A stretch of DNA of 64,000 nt from Dermatophagoides farinae (Eukaryota; Arthropoda; Arachnida; Sarcoptiformes; Pyroglyphidae). The first letter of the stretch is position 1. The number at the start of each line of letters is the position of its first letter. The position numbers were made by a program, and so were the translations under genes. Below the pieces are notes generated by a model. It was not told the DNA's origin. It worked only from the letters and a program-made list of their open reading frames with translations, and searched no databases. The DNA lies in the NCBI RefSeq assembly GCF_024713945.1, contig NC_134685.1:124001-188000 (forward strand), read 5' to 3'. This document shows, one piece after another, positions 12,737 through 23,217 of this stretch.

Positions 12737-13401
12737 TATACAAACGACGATCGAATAAAAGCAATAGACATTAATCAAATATCTAAAAATACCGGAATAA
12801 GTTTGTCTATATATAATAAAACAGTCAAGGTTTATTCTAATAAATCAAAATGATGGCCAATTCGTTGTCATCTGATCATCTGGTTTTGAATTGGATAGAA
12901 ATATTTATCGTATTCACGATCGACGACTGTGAAACAAAAAAAAACAAAATAATAATAAAACATCAACAATATGCGCTTGAAAAACAGTCAGTTCTTACCC
13001 TAATTTCATATTTTTGACTATAGCCAAACGACATCATCGACGTAAAATCGATTTTAATATCATTCATATAATCCGAATACGTCGTTTATGATCATGCTAT
13101 TTCGTATTAAAAAAATGTGCCTTTAAAACTGAGAATAAACGATAAAAATTCGATATCTAATGTGTAGCATCACCAATGTGTAAATAGTTGATTGTGATAA
13201 TGATGATGCTGATTATGAGTGTGAAAGAATAGTAAGAAATGCTTTCACAATATCATCATTAGCAAATATTGCATCAAATCAAATTCTATCGCGATTCCTG
13301 CATTAAATTTTGTGTTCGTACATGCTTTTTTGGTGATAATACTCATATTTCATTTCTTGGTCTAGTGATCATTCTGGACCATTTATAAATCATCATCAAT
13401 C
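12737..13401. promoter_or_regulatory. divergent UBAP1/Get4 spacer
   Basis: 665 bp between two genes transcribed away from each other, so it should hold both promoters. On the minus strand it contains a plausible small spliced leader or short ORF (described separately). Nothing else recognisable. Confidence 0.6.
12876..13067 (-). other. candidate small spliced ORF or UBAP1 5' leader exons
   Basis: On the minus strand, 13067-12999 is open from an ATG and ends at a good donor (AGG|GTAAGA). A T-rich tract ends in CACAG, and 12926-12876 continues in frame to a TGA. The product would be 39 residues with no similarity I recognise. A minus-strand AATAAA lies near 12836. It could be a tiny gene, or non-coding 5' leader exons of UBAP1 on the same strand. 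The second exon read one frame over looks more protein-like, which weakens the coding call. Confidence 0.25.
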
Positions 13402-14382
13402 ATGCATAAACGTTTATTACAGAAACTAAACGACCGTTTTGATCAAGGCGATTATTATGAAGCACATCAAATCTATCGGACCATATATTATCGGCTAGTA
13501 CGTGAGAATAAATTTGCAGAAATCTACGATCTACTTTATCAAGGAGCCATACGATTATTTGATAAAGGTGAACAAAACTCTGGTGCTGATCTAGCATTGT
13601 TATTGGCCGATTCACTGTTGACCAAGATCAACGACGTGAAACAATTGAATCAAGATGAAACGAAAGTTTTGGATAATATGGCCACTTTATTTGGAAAAAT
13701 TGCAGCCGAATCACCGGAACGATTAGAATTTGTTTCGAAATTATTGAAAATTAAATATCTATCGATGGCATCGCTACGTAAAAGTTTTGCACAGACATTG
13801 TGGTCAGAGAAAAATTATTCTGATGCACGTTTGCACTTTTTATATTCATCCGATAATGGCGATAATTGTGCCCTAATGTTGATCGAATATCAATGTGAAT
13901 CTGCTTATCCATGCGAAGTGGATCTAATGATCGCTCAGTTTGTATTACAAGTACTCTGCATTAAGAATCATCAATTAGCACATAATGTATTCTATGGTTA
14001 TACATTGAATCATCCGAAAATTCGTTCATCGAAACCACCATTTATGACGCCTTTATTGAATTTTCTTTGCTTTCTCATAATGGCCATTGATCGTTATCCT
14101 GGTAAAAGTCAAGTATTCAATATTCTTTGTAATGTTTACGATAAATCATTAAGCCGTGATCCATGCTACAAGGATTATCTTCAACAAATTGGCCAAATAT
14201 ATTTCAATGTTGAAAAGAAACAACATGGTTCCGGTGGTGGTCTATTTTCAAATCTTATTCAATCCTTATTCGATATGTCAGCCGATGATGGCGATGATGA
14301 TCAACAACAACAATTGAATTTTCAATCCACCATTTCATCATCATCACCACCAACGACGAATCATGAAGTTGATCTTGATTAA
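13402..14382 (+). CDS. Get4: Get4 (TRC35), tail-anchored protein targeting factor
   Basis: Single exon, 326 residues, about the usual Get4 length. Get4 with Get5/Ubl4A and Bag6 passes tail-anchored membrane proteins from SGTA to the Get3 ATPase in the cytosol. The N-terminus 'LQKLNDRFDQGDYYEAHQIYRTIYYR' style alpha-solenoid repeat, 'YDLLYQGAIRLFDKGEQNSGADLALLL' and the later 'RLEFVSKLLK' and 'AHNVFYGYTLNHP' blocks are typical of the family (each quoted here only in part of a longer alpha-helical array). The last 60 residues are an acidic, Gln/Ser-rich tail. AATAAA at 14394-14399 follows the stop by 12 bases. The start is the first ATG in the open frame. Confidence 0.95.
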   Translation: MHKRLLQKLNDRFDQGDYYEAHQIYRTIYYRLVRENKFAEIYDLLYQGAIRLFDKGEQNSGADLALLLADSLLTKINDVKQLNQDETKVLDNMATLFGKIAAESPERLEFVSKLLKIKYLSMASLRKSFAQTLWSEKNYSDARLHFLYSSDNGDNCALMLIEYQCESAYPCEVDLMIAQFVLQVLCIKNHQLAHNVFYGYTLNHPKIRSSKPPFMTPLLNFLCFLIMAIDRYPGKSQVFNILCNVYDKSLSRDPCYKDYLQQIGQIYFNVEKKQHGSGGGLFSNLIQSLFDMSADDGDDDQQQQLNFQSTISSSSPPTTNHEVDLD

Positions 14383-14894
14383 TTTAATTTTAAAATAAAT
14401 GATATATATGATACACACACACACACAATCAAATCAACTTCAAATGATTTTCATCTTGGACACACTCAGATACACTTTAATAATGTACCAAATAACAAAA
14501 AAACATACATTAATAGTAATCGATTCAAGTTCTCTCTCAATCAATCAATCACTTGCAAATCAAACTTGTGATCACACACACACACACACACACAGACAAA
14601 TGCCCACAATAATAATAAACATGGAGGATTTTTTGTTTGTTTTTGCATCCATGCAAATATAATTGAATAATAATCATCATAATAATAATTTCTCCATTCT
14701 TAATATAATAAAAAAAATTCTAATCTTCATCTTTTGTTAGAAAAATATAACGAAATTAAAAAAAATTTGATTCGAATCCATTTCCGTAATCGGTTGGCTG
14801 GTGGTGTGTGTGATTGTAAATGCCTTTTTGTTGTTTTTTTTATCTGTTGAGGCATTGCCATTGGAAAAATTAAGTTGTTTTATGCGGATGGATG

Positions 14895-14926
<32 letters not shown>

Positions 14927-14927
14927 C
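14383..14927. other. convergent Get4/eRF3 3' spacer with CA/GT repeats
   Basis: Contains (CA)11 at about 14573-14594 and (GT)14 at 14895-14922. Open frames here are low complexity and not supported. Confidence 0.7.
14895..14922. repeat. (GT)14 microsatellite in the eRF3 3' UTR
   Basis: Fourteen GT units. On the eRF3 transcript strand this is (CA)14 beginning five bases after the stop codon, so it should be transcribed. Confidence 0.9.
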
Positions 14928-16895
14928 CTATTCAACGATTCGAAGCACTTTACCGATGGCAATTGTTTTGCCTTCATCTCGTAAAGTAAAACGACCCATT
15001 TGTTGGAATTTACTGAATGGTTCCATACATACCATACCACCCGTACATTCTAGCCTCATCAACGCCAATTGATCTTGTTTGACAAATCGTGGTTTTACCT
15101 GGCCGATGAAAACAAAAAACATGAAACAAACACTCACTATAGTATAATAAAGAATGTATATACCTTGCATCGTTGACCAGTTTTTTTGTCGATAAGATCG
15201 ATAATATTTTTAACACAAACTTCTTCGATTGCCGAATTAATATGCAGTACGGCCGAATATCCTGGACAGATAATTGATTTATGTTCCAATATGGCTACCT
15301 GAGCATCAAATATACGACCAGTGGCACATGGATCATTTAAATCACAAAGTACAAAACCGGCTGTAACTTCTTCCTCTTCGACGCCTTTTAGTTTGATTTT
15401 GACATTTTCACCAGATGATACATGGCTAACCTCATCTTCATCGGACCATAATTGCAACACTTCGACTGGTTTTCTGTTTGGCATCAATAATAATTGAGCA
15501 CCACGTTCTGTGCTACCGCTTTCAATTTTTCCAAATACAACCGTACCCATATCTTTATATTTATCAACGATTGGCATTCGAAATGGTCCTTCAATTTGTC
15601 GTTTGAATGAAGGAAGTTTATCAAGATAATCTAAAAATGATGGACCCCTGAATGATGACAAATCGTTAATTAATAGTTTAGGCTCACAAAATTATTTCAA
15701 AACAAATACAAACCTATACCAAGAACAAGTTTTTTCATCGACAACATCGCGTAAAAATGCTCCAGTCAAACCGGAGCATGGTAAAAAATATAATTCAGTT
15801 TTTGGATTGAAACCACATTTTTTCAGATATGGCAATAATTTATCTTGACATTCTTGATAACGTGTCTCTGACCATTCAACCGTTGGATCATCCATTTTAT
15901 TAATCAAAACGATTAAATGTTTGACACCTGATTCAGATAGAGAGAGAAAGCATATGATTGAAAATTATCGAAAATCAAATGTGGAAAAACAAACCTGCAG
16001 TTTTAGCAAGCATAGCGTGCTCTCGGGTTTGACCACCACGTTCGAATCCCGTTTCAAATTCACCTTTACGTGCCGATATGACCAATACGGCTACATCGGC
16101 TTGACATGCACCGCCAATCATATTCGGTACGAAACCTCGATGGCCCGGTGCATCCAACAAAGTAAAATGTTTATTTTCTGTTTCAAAATAAGCACGGCCA
16201 ACTTCCACCGTTTTGCCTTTATCACGTTCCTCTTGATTCGTATCCAATGCCCATGATAGATACCAGGATTCACGATTTTTTTCCTTGGCTTCACGTTCAT
16301 ATTTTTCCAATGTACGTTTATCGACCATACCGGTTAGATATAAAAGTTGACCACCAATTGTTGATTTACCCGCATCGACATGCCCAATGAATACGATATT
16401 TAAATGTTCTTTTGTTATTATCGTATGTTTCATTGCTGGTTTCGAAGATTTTTTCTTCAACTTGGATGTTGGTTTTTTTCCCAATTTATCCACACCTTCA
16501 TCCAATGTTTCATCATCGACATCTTCCTCTTCTTCATCATCAACATCATCATCATTATCACCTGCATCCCAATCATCGGCTACTTCACCAGCATCTTGAT
16601 CATCGGGTAATGATTTCTTATTCATATCATCATCATCATTTATTGTGTTACTGCTTGAAGGTTGAGCTGTTGTTGCTGATGATGATGTTGTTGATTCTGA
16701 TGGTTGATAGGTAGGTACAGTGGTCGAGACATTATTATTCGATTGTTGTTGCGGTCCTGGAACTGAAGCAGCAGTAGCTTGTTGTTGCTGCCGCTGTATG
16801 AATGAAGGCACAAATTCAGGAGCATCAACATTGAGCTTTTTACTGAAACCGCTTGACAAATTGGTCATATTCATATCATCTTTTTTGTCGCCCAT
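14928..16895 (-). CDS. eRF3: eRF3 (GSPT), GTPase subunit of the translation termination complex
   Basis: Four exons on the minus strand (16895-15995, 15927-15714, 15647-15164, 15098-14928; introns 67, 66 and 65 bp) give 589 residues. eRF3 binds eRF1 and GTP to drive peptide release at stop codons. Near the N-terminus '[12 protein letters not shown]' is a PAM2 motif for the poly(A)-binding protein MLLE domain. A Gln/Ser/Asp-rich linker follows. The GTPase core has G1 'GHVDAGKST' at about residue 170, G3 'DAPGH', and G4 'NKMD'. The beta-barrel domains end in '[18 protein letters not shown]', the eRF3 C-terminal signature. The start ATG at 16895 is used because the longer open frame begins with TTG and the family begins near the PAM2 region. 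It is the next gene downstream of HDAC6 on the same strand but has its own 385-bp spacer. Confidence 0.97.
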
Positions 16896-17280
16896 CTTGT
16901 ATGCGTCAATCAATCACTCCTTTTGGATTATCAAAATAATCACTAACCGCCAAAAAAAAAAAAAAAAAAAACAAAACAAAGACGATAATTAAATTGTGAT
17001 ACGAATGTATTCCACCGTCTAAGAAAAATGGCAATAAAATAAACACGTTGCACCACAAATAAAAGGCTTTCTGTGCGTGTGCAGGCAGGCTCTTTCTCTC
17101 GCGTTTCTCTCACTCTCCTCATGAATTGGTCGAATGAAAAAATTTTGATCAACAATCGATATTTGGCCGGACAATCGATTATTTCTCAATATTTGAATTT
17201 GCGCGTTCTGCACACAATGGATTTTAATCATTAATGTGTTAAAGATGACATTTTAATGTTTTATATTATTGTTTTGTTTT
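16896..17280. promoter_or_regulatory. eRF3 promoter / HDAC6 3' spacer
   Basis: 385 bp between two minus-strand genes. It should hold the eRF3 promoter and the HDAC6 poly(A) region (minus-strand ATTAAA at about 17257-17252). A homopolymer A run lies at about 16951-16970. There is no room for further HDAC6 exons. Confidence 0.6.
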
Positions 17281-20134
17281 TTAATCGATAGTATTCTTAG
17301 CAATATCAACATTGTACACAAAACATGGCCAATAATCGGCATGATAATCGATAACATTACGAATAGTTTCGATAGCATTCACATCCAATTTCCATTGTTG
17401 ATGGTTATCATCATCTTTGCTGTTGGTCGATAATGATTTGGGTGGTTCACCCAATAAGACTCGAATACATTCCATGGCTGAATTGGCAATGGCTTGTAGA
17501 TGATAACCACCTTCCAATGATAGGATAATTTTTCCATTGGCTAATGAACATAATAAATGTGTCATATGTCCATATGCAGATGGTGATACATGATAATCAC
17601 CAAGTGGATCACATTCAGCAGCATCGAAACCTGAACTGACCAATACTAATTCTGGATCAAAATTATATGCTACTGGCATTACAATGTTGAAAAATGCGGT
17701 CAAATATTCTCGATCACCCATTTGAGCACCATTCCAAGGAATGTTGATAATATTTCGTCTTCCAGTTCGATAATTGGATGCCGATTTATTTTCCGGATAA
17801 AAATCACCATGATCATAACGATGTATCGAAATGAAAAGAATTCTTTCGTCGTCAGTTACGATATCCTGTGTTCCTGTTATTACCGGATTATATAGAATTA
17901 TAGAATGATAAATCATATTAGTATCAAAACAAGAAATTTACTTACCGTCACCATGATGTATATCCCAATCGACAATCAATATTCGTCTTAGTCCATGCTG
18001 TTCAAGGGCATAACGGGCAGCAATTGCAACCTGATTAAACATACAAAATCCAGCTGCTTCACTACGTTTAGCATGATGTCCAGGTGGTCGAATACAAGCA
18101 AATCCATTGAGGCATTCATTACGAACGACACAATCGACTACTTGTAATAATGATCCAATAGATAATTTGGCAGCCTTATAGCTATCACTGGTCAGATATA
18201 ACGAATCGAATTGTTGTTCATATTCACGTAATTCTTTATAATTCATTCGTTCAGTACGAGAAATCTTATCGATAAATTCGAATGAATGACAAGCCGATAG
18301 TTGTTCATCAGTTACAGATCGATTATTATCACTTAAAACCAGACATTTGTCGAGAATTTTCTCCGATTTCAGCAATCGCCACAAATATTTAATTCGATTT
18401 GGTCGTTCTGGATGAGTTTTAGGTGCTGCATGACGATTCGTTAGAATGGGCGATCTAATCAAACAAGTACGTCGATTCGAATCATAATGAATGGTTTTTT
18501 CACATACTTTAGCACGTAAATGCTGGATTAATAGCTGAGATTTTTTCTGATTTTCTTCACTTTGTTTTGGATAACAATCTCTAGTTGGATATGATTCGGG
18601 ACTTTTATCCAATAGATCGGCAATACCACAATATTCTAATGTAGGACAATGTCGTTTACGTATGGCTTGTTCTTCTACATCATCCAAATATTTATCATGT
18701 CGATCGAATGTTTTCTGTATGCAAAGCGATTGCCATTTTGAACGGTGGACAGCAATCACATTCAATACAGATTCGATAACCGATTGATTGATTGGATATC
18801 TCATGTTACACGGTATCGGTGGTTGTCTAAGCAATGTTTGAACAGTGCAGGCAACACTGTCGGCCAATGATTCTATACAATAGCCACCTTCAAGTATGAC
18901 ACCAACTTTACCTTGAGCTAAGCCCATTAGATAATGAGTAAAATGCCCATAAACAGCTGGTGTTAACAACATTTCACCTTCAGGACAACCGATGGCTGCA
19001 TCATAACCGGCCGATATAAGAACTAATTCCGGATTGAATTCATAGAAAACTGGTAGCAAAAGATTATGCCATATGGAAAGATAATCAGTATCAGTTAAGC
19101 CAGTCTCATTCAATGGAATATTCATGTTGAATCCTCGGCCATTGGCTTCACCACAAAAATTATAATTTGATTCAATTAATTCTGGCCAGAATGCACCCTG
19201 TTCATAACGATGTAATGAAACATAAAGAACGTCCGGATCTTTATAGAATGCCTGTTGTGTTGCCTGACCATGATGTACATCCCAATCAACAATCAATATT
19301 CGTTGCAAATGATATTTTTGTCGACAATATTTGGCTGCAATGGCTACATTGTTGAAGATACAATAGCCACACGCTTCACTATCCATTGCATGATGACCGG
19401 GTGGTCTTACTACAGCCATTCCATTCTGTATACGATCGGTCATCAATGCATCGATCAATTCCAATACGGAACCGCATGCATATTGTGCACATTCAAAAGT
19501 ACTGGGTGAAAAATAAATAGCATCAAATCGAGATGATTCTTGTTCCAATTGTTCGGGATCCATTAATGTACGAATTCGTTCAATTTTTCGAATATATTCT
19601 TCCGAATGAACTAATAAGATTTCGTTTTCAGTTGCTTTCCGTGGCTAACGAACAATGAATTCAACAACAATGAATCACATGCAACAACAACAACAACAAC
19701 AATAAACTAACCTGCAATCGAAGACATTTATCGACCAGACCAAGTTGACGTAAACGTTCCATGGTTCGAATGTAACGACGAGGATTTTCTTCATAATTAT
19801 CATCCCAAAGACAATAATGTTGGACACAATCGTCGTAATAGACAAGACCTGTTTTCAAATTTTTATCATCATCAATCTGATCCTTGTGCTCGGTGGTAGA
19901 TTCAATAATGGCTTCGAATGTCTGTGCAAGAATTGATCGGATTGAATTGACAACAACTCGAGAAAAGTGTTATCGTGAACTCACTTTATGGAATAGATCA
20001 TCATCAGCTTGTTCATTAATCAAATGATTATATGATCGTTGATATGTTTCGGCATTATGTGATGTAAAAATTTTATTGGCTGATGGTTCATCACCACCAG
20101 TTGCTTGTTGTCTATTATTGGCCGATTCGTCCAT
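17281..20134 (-). CDS. HDAC6: HDAC6-type tandem deacetylase without the zinc-finger ubiquitin-binding domain
   Basis: Four exons on the minus strand (20134-19985, 19921-19712, 19644-17946, 17873-17281) give 883 residues. HDAC6 removes acetyl groups from tubulin and other cytosolic proteins. Two complete class IIb catalytic domains are visible. The first (about residues 88-430) has RPPGHHA, DWDVHHG, SAGYDAA and LEGGY; the second (about 490-870) has RPPGHHA, DWDIHHGDGTQ, SSGFDAA and LEGGY. Zinc ligands and the catalytic Tyr are therefore present in both. The first domain reads HHGQATQ where the usual form is HHGQGTQ. Human and fly HDAC6 continue with a ZnF-UBP (BUZ) finger; here the protein stops right after the second catalytic domain, and the next 385 bp hold no candidate exon. 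The exon join at 17946/17873 rebuilds HHGDGTQ, which supports it. Confidence 0.95.
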
Positions 20135-20441
20135 TTTCGTCAGAAATATTCAATACCAGTGTTTGATTTTCGAAATCCACAAGTTAAATTACTATTTACT
20201 GTTTATAAAACTTTACAATTTTTCTTTTGATTAAACCAGATTAGATTCGATAATGAAATGCAGATATGTTGGCCAAAATAAAACTCGGAATATCTTTTTT
20301 TTTTGACGAGTTCGAATAACAGTACGTCTTTTATGAATTAGTATGGAAATGTTTAGAATTTTTTTTGTTTTCATTTTTGAGCATAACATTTTTGATTTAT
20401 TTTTCATTTTTTCGCCAATTTCTTTATCACGGCCAAAAAAA
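20135..20441. promoter_or_regulatory. bidirectional HDAC6/MED10 promoter
   Basis: The two start codons are 307 bp apart and face away from each other, so both promoters must lie here. An ATG at 20343 is in frame with MED10 and would add 33 hydrophobic residues; family length argues it is untranslated leader. Confidence 0.6.
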
Positions 20442-21018
20442 ATGGCTTCAACAGCATTGGATTCATTGGAAACAACATTGGAAGGTTTAGTGGAAAATTT
20501 TCGTCAACTTGGTATCATTGTTAGCGATTTTCAGCCACAAGGACAAACGGCATTGAATAATAAACTGTAAGTTTGATTGAAAAATGAATTTTCAAGTCGA
20601 TGGAACATAAATCTCTCACCATGTTTGTTTAATCGAATTAGAAATCAAATCATTAGCCTATTGAAAGATATTGAACGTGTCAAAAATCAGGTGAATGATA
20701 TACAGGTTCCATTGGATGTATTCGAGTAAGTTTCGCTTTCTTTTTTAAATTTCATTTTCCTCAGATTTCTTTTAACACGATTTGTTTATCCTTCCAAATC
20801 ATCACCATCATGATCACAGCTACATTGACGAAGGCCGGAATCCACATTCGTATACGAAAGATTGTATGGAAAGATCATTGGCCAAAAATGAACTAGTCAA
20901 AGGCAAAATTGATGAATATCGTAGATTTAAAGCACTTTTGCTATTGGAATTATCACAGGAATTTCCCAATGAAATGTCCAAATATCGTGCTGTACGTGGT
21001 GATGAACGAATGTCATAG
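20442..21018 (+). CDS. MED10: Mediator complex subunit 10
   Basis: Three exons (20442-20566, 20642-20725, 20820-21018) give 135 residues, the normal MED10 length. MED10 is a core subunit of the Mediator middle module that links activators to RNA polymerase II. Hallmarks: 'ENFRQLGIIVSDFQPQGQ' (human 'ENIRQLGIIVSDFQP'), 'VPLDVFDYIDEGRNPHSYTK' across the second junction, 'AKNELVKGKID' and 'MSKYRAVRGDERMS' at the C-terminus. Start chosen at 20442 by family alignment rather than the in-frame ATG at 20343. AATAAA at 21162-21167. Confidence 0.97.
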
Positions 21019-21335
21019 AATATGTTCATATGTTTTTTTTTGATTCATGTGATTTATATTAATTATTTCATCACATATATCTCATTTTGCTTAATCTGAT
21101 TCTGACTATTTTCATTATCATCATGTAATCATTATTATGGAATGTAATTTTTCAATATTTCAATAAACGAAACAAACATTTATGAATGTTTGGTTGTGTA
21201 TTTGTGATTTTTTAATTTTCAAATTAGAGTATTATCCGAGTGGGATCTGGTCAGTTCGTTGTATATGAATGATAGCATGTGTTTTAAGCGCGCGTACGAA
21301 TCGAGTTTGTTTTGTTTTATTCAAATTTGAATACA
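21019..21335. other. MED10 3' UTR and spacer
   Basis: Holds the MED10 poly(A) signal (AATAAA, 21162-21167) and presumably the promoter of the next plus-strand gene. Nothing else seen. Confidence 0.6.
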
Positions 21336-21980
21336 ATGTCATCATCATCATCAATCGATAATTGTTTGATTTCTCGTTCTAAACGAACAGAAATGATTGC
21401 CATAATTGATAAAGAAATAATTGATTGTAAAGTGCAATTGCAACTACTTCGATTACAATTGAAACAATATTGTGCCGATAAAAAGAAAAAAGAACGCAAT
21501 GAATCGAATAAACAATCATCGGTTGTGGATAAATCTATACAAACCATCGGCATGGAAGATATAGCCATCCAAGTGAATCATGATGATTTTGTGGCAGAAA
21601 AAGTGGAAAAATCTATTCCAATTAGTGTGCCATTAAAAATAGTGAATAATCGACCCAAAAGAACCACCAAGCTACAAATTGAACACCAAACTCAACCGAA
21701 AACTTTTTTCAACCATCGTGAACAACAATATTTGGATAGAATCAATCAAATGAAACAACGAAAACACACAAACAATACAATGATAATGAATAAAGAGAAT
21801 ACAAATGTTGCCGTTGAAAAATTGCAAACAAAAATAACTCGTAGTGTAGCCATTGAAACTATGGATCCATTTCCATCGCATGAATTAGATATAAATCCAT
21901 TTTCCGATCAAACTGTCTATCTGGATTTACCACCGCCAAAAATCATCCAACCACAAAATGCGACAAAAATCGAAATTTAA
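21336..21980 (+). CDS. unrecognised coiled-coil protein, upstream frame
   Basis: ATG at 21336 opens 214 codons. Residues about 15-60 form an amphipathic, Lys/Glu/Gln/Leu-rich helix likely to be a coiled coil. The rest is a basic, Lys/Gln/Asn-rich stretch with acidic patches and ends in 'DLPPPKIIQPQNATKIEI'. I do not recognise a family. Codon choice and composition match neighbouring real genes, so it looks coding. The end of this frame overlaps a second 150-codon open frame in the +1 frame that continues with similar composition (next entry). No good donor/acceptor pair links them. Possible explanations: one gene with an assembly indel, a genuine frameshift or decay, or two short overlapping cistrons. 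Confidence 0.5.
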   Translation: MSSSSSIDNCLISRSKRTEMIAIIDKEIIDCKVQLQLLRLQLKQYCADKKKKERNESNKQSSVVDKSIQTIGMEDIAIQVNHDDFVAEKVEKSIPISVPLKIVNNRPKRTTKLQIEHQTQPKTFFNHREQQYLDRINQMKQRKHTNNTMIMNKENTNVAVEKLQTKITRSVAIETMDPFPSHELDINPFSDQTVYLDLPPPKIIQPQNATKIEI

Positions 21981-22413
21981 AACAAATTATACATGTGATG
22001 CGAATGAATATAACAAAGATAAAGATGTGGAAGAATTGAGTGAACATTTAGGGCAATCGTTGACAACTGTTAATCACGGTGAAAAGCAAACGGAAAAATC
22101 AATGAATGAATGCCTAATTGATGATGATGTACATGATAATACATCTTCATTATTTCGAACATTGTTACAATCATCGTCGAATCAGCAATCAGTTAGTTCA
22201 ACTCCAATTACATCAACGAATCAACAGATAATCGGACCGACTAGGACAAATGATTCAATCAGCACCATGACTAACATAACATTACCATCGATGGAACAAT
22301 CTGCGGCCAATCTTACAAATCAAACAATACTGGTTGACGATAGTATTGATCATGAAAAATTCTGGAATGATGTATTCACAACAGCCGGATTGAAGTCATC
22401 AGAAAAATGTTAA
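21958..22413 (+). CDS. unrecognised protein, downstream frame overlapping the previous one
   Basis: Open in the +1 frame relative to the upstream unit, from an in-frame ATG at 21958 (the frame itself is open from 21895) to the stop at 22413. It encodes an acidic, Ser/Thr/Asn-rich stretch ending 'DDSIDHEKFWNDVFTTAG' plus a short tail. No recognised domain. It most likely represents the C-terminal half of the same gene as the 21336 frame, displaced by one base. The GT/AG alternative (donor near 21915, acceptor near 22015) has a poor donor and would delete coding-like sequence. Confidence 0.45.
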   Translation: MRQKSKFKTNYTCDANEYNKDKDVEELSEHLGQSLTTVNHGEKQTEKSMNECLIDDDVHDNTSSLFRTLLQSSSNQQSVSSTPITSTNQQIIGPTRTNDSISTMTNITLPSMEQSAANLTNQTILVDDSIDHEKFWNDVFTTAGLKSSEKC

Positions 22414-22579
22414 TTCCGAACATGTAATGATTTGTTTGCCAATCAAACAAAAATGTGATTATAATATTTACATTTTTTTTCTTTCAATTTCAATCAAGAC
22501 ATTTTTTAGGATTTCAAAAAATCAGAAATTATTTATCAAATCATAGTTTGCTGCCAAACAGGAATTGTAACCAGAATCT

Positions 22580-22966
22580 TTAGATCCTTATTGTTTTTGT
22601 ATGTGAATGTTGGTGATGGAATGGTGGTCTTCGTTTTTCATATTTTCGATCCAATGATTCAAAAAATGTTGGAACCGACAGTGCACTATTGCTGGATATC
22701 TCATATGATGATGATGATGACGACGATAGAGATGTTGATGTAAATGATGATAGATCATCATCATCATCATCATCATCACTGTTATCATCATCATCGTCGA
22801 AAATTAATTCTTCACAAATAATTTTTGGCTGTTGATTTATTGTTGTTGAAGTCGTTTTCACCATTCCATCATTCAGCCGTAATTGAGCCAAATTCTGTTC
22901 CAGTACTACTGCCGTCTCTTCATTATTGAGCGATTCCATCGAAAATTGTATCGTAGAATTTGCCAT
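22580..22966 (-). CDS. unrecognised acidic, Ser-rich 128-residue protein
   Basis: Single open frame from ATG at 22966. The N-terminal 50 residues look globular-like and include 'VVLEQNLAQLRLNDG'. The middle is an Asp run of about 20 residues followed by a Ser/Thr run. The C-terminus 'FFESLDRKYEKRRPPF' is basic and followed by a His/Lys tail. It could be a small nuclear or regulatory protein, or the last exon of something longer. The non-repetitive ends are the main argument that it is real; I know no family for it. It is convergent with the plus-strand gene ending at 22413. Confidence 0.45.
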   Translation of the reverse strand: MANSTIQFSMESLNNEETAVVLEQNLAQLRLNDGMVKTTSTTINQQPKIICEELIFDDDDDNSDDDDDDDDLSSFTSTSLSSSSSSSYEISSNSALSVPTFFESLDRKYEKRRPPFHHQHSHTKTIRI

Positions 22967-23186
22967 TATTAATGATAAATTTGTATTCTAAAATGAAAAA
23001 TTTTCTTGAATAAATCACAATTTTACAAAAAAAAAATCAGTTTTTTTAGTCTGCCAACGATTGTGTTAGTAGATCGAATGCGAATGCAAAATGATCGAAT
23101 GATTTGAAAATGTCGATGATGATGATGATTTTTTTTTGACGATGGTGAATCAATCACAGGTGTATATCGAATTGTTGAATCAAATC

Positions 23187-23217
<31 letters not shown>
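23187..23217. repeat. (GAT)10 microsatellite
   Basis: About ten uninterrupted GAT triplets in non-coding sequence. Shorter GAT/ATC runs occur throughout the window in coding and non-coding DNA. Confidence 0.9.

Noticed and set aside
15921-16714. plus-strand frames opposite eRF3
   Set aside because: Antisense shadows of the eRF3 GTPase domain and its acidic linker.
21912-22016. intron joining the two frames of the unrecognised gene
   Set aside because: Donor GTCTAT is poor, and it would remove 'VYLDLPPPKII', which looks coding.
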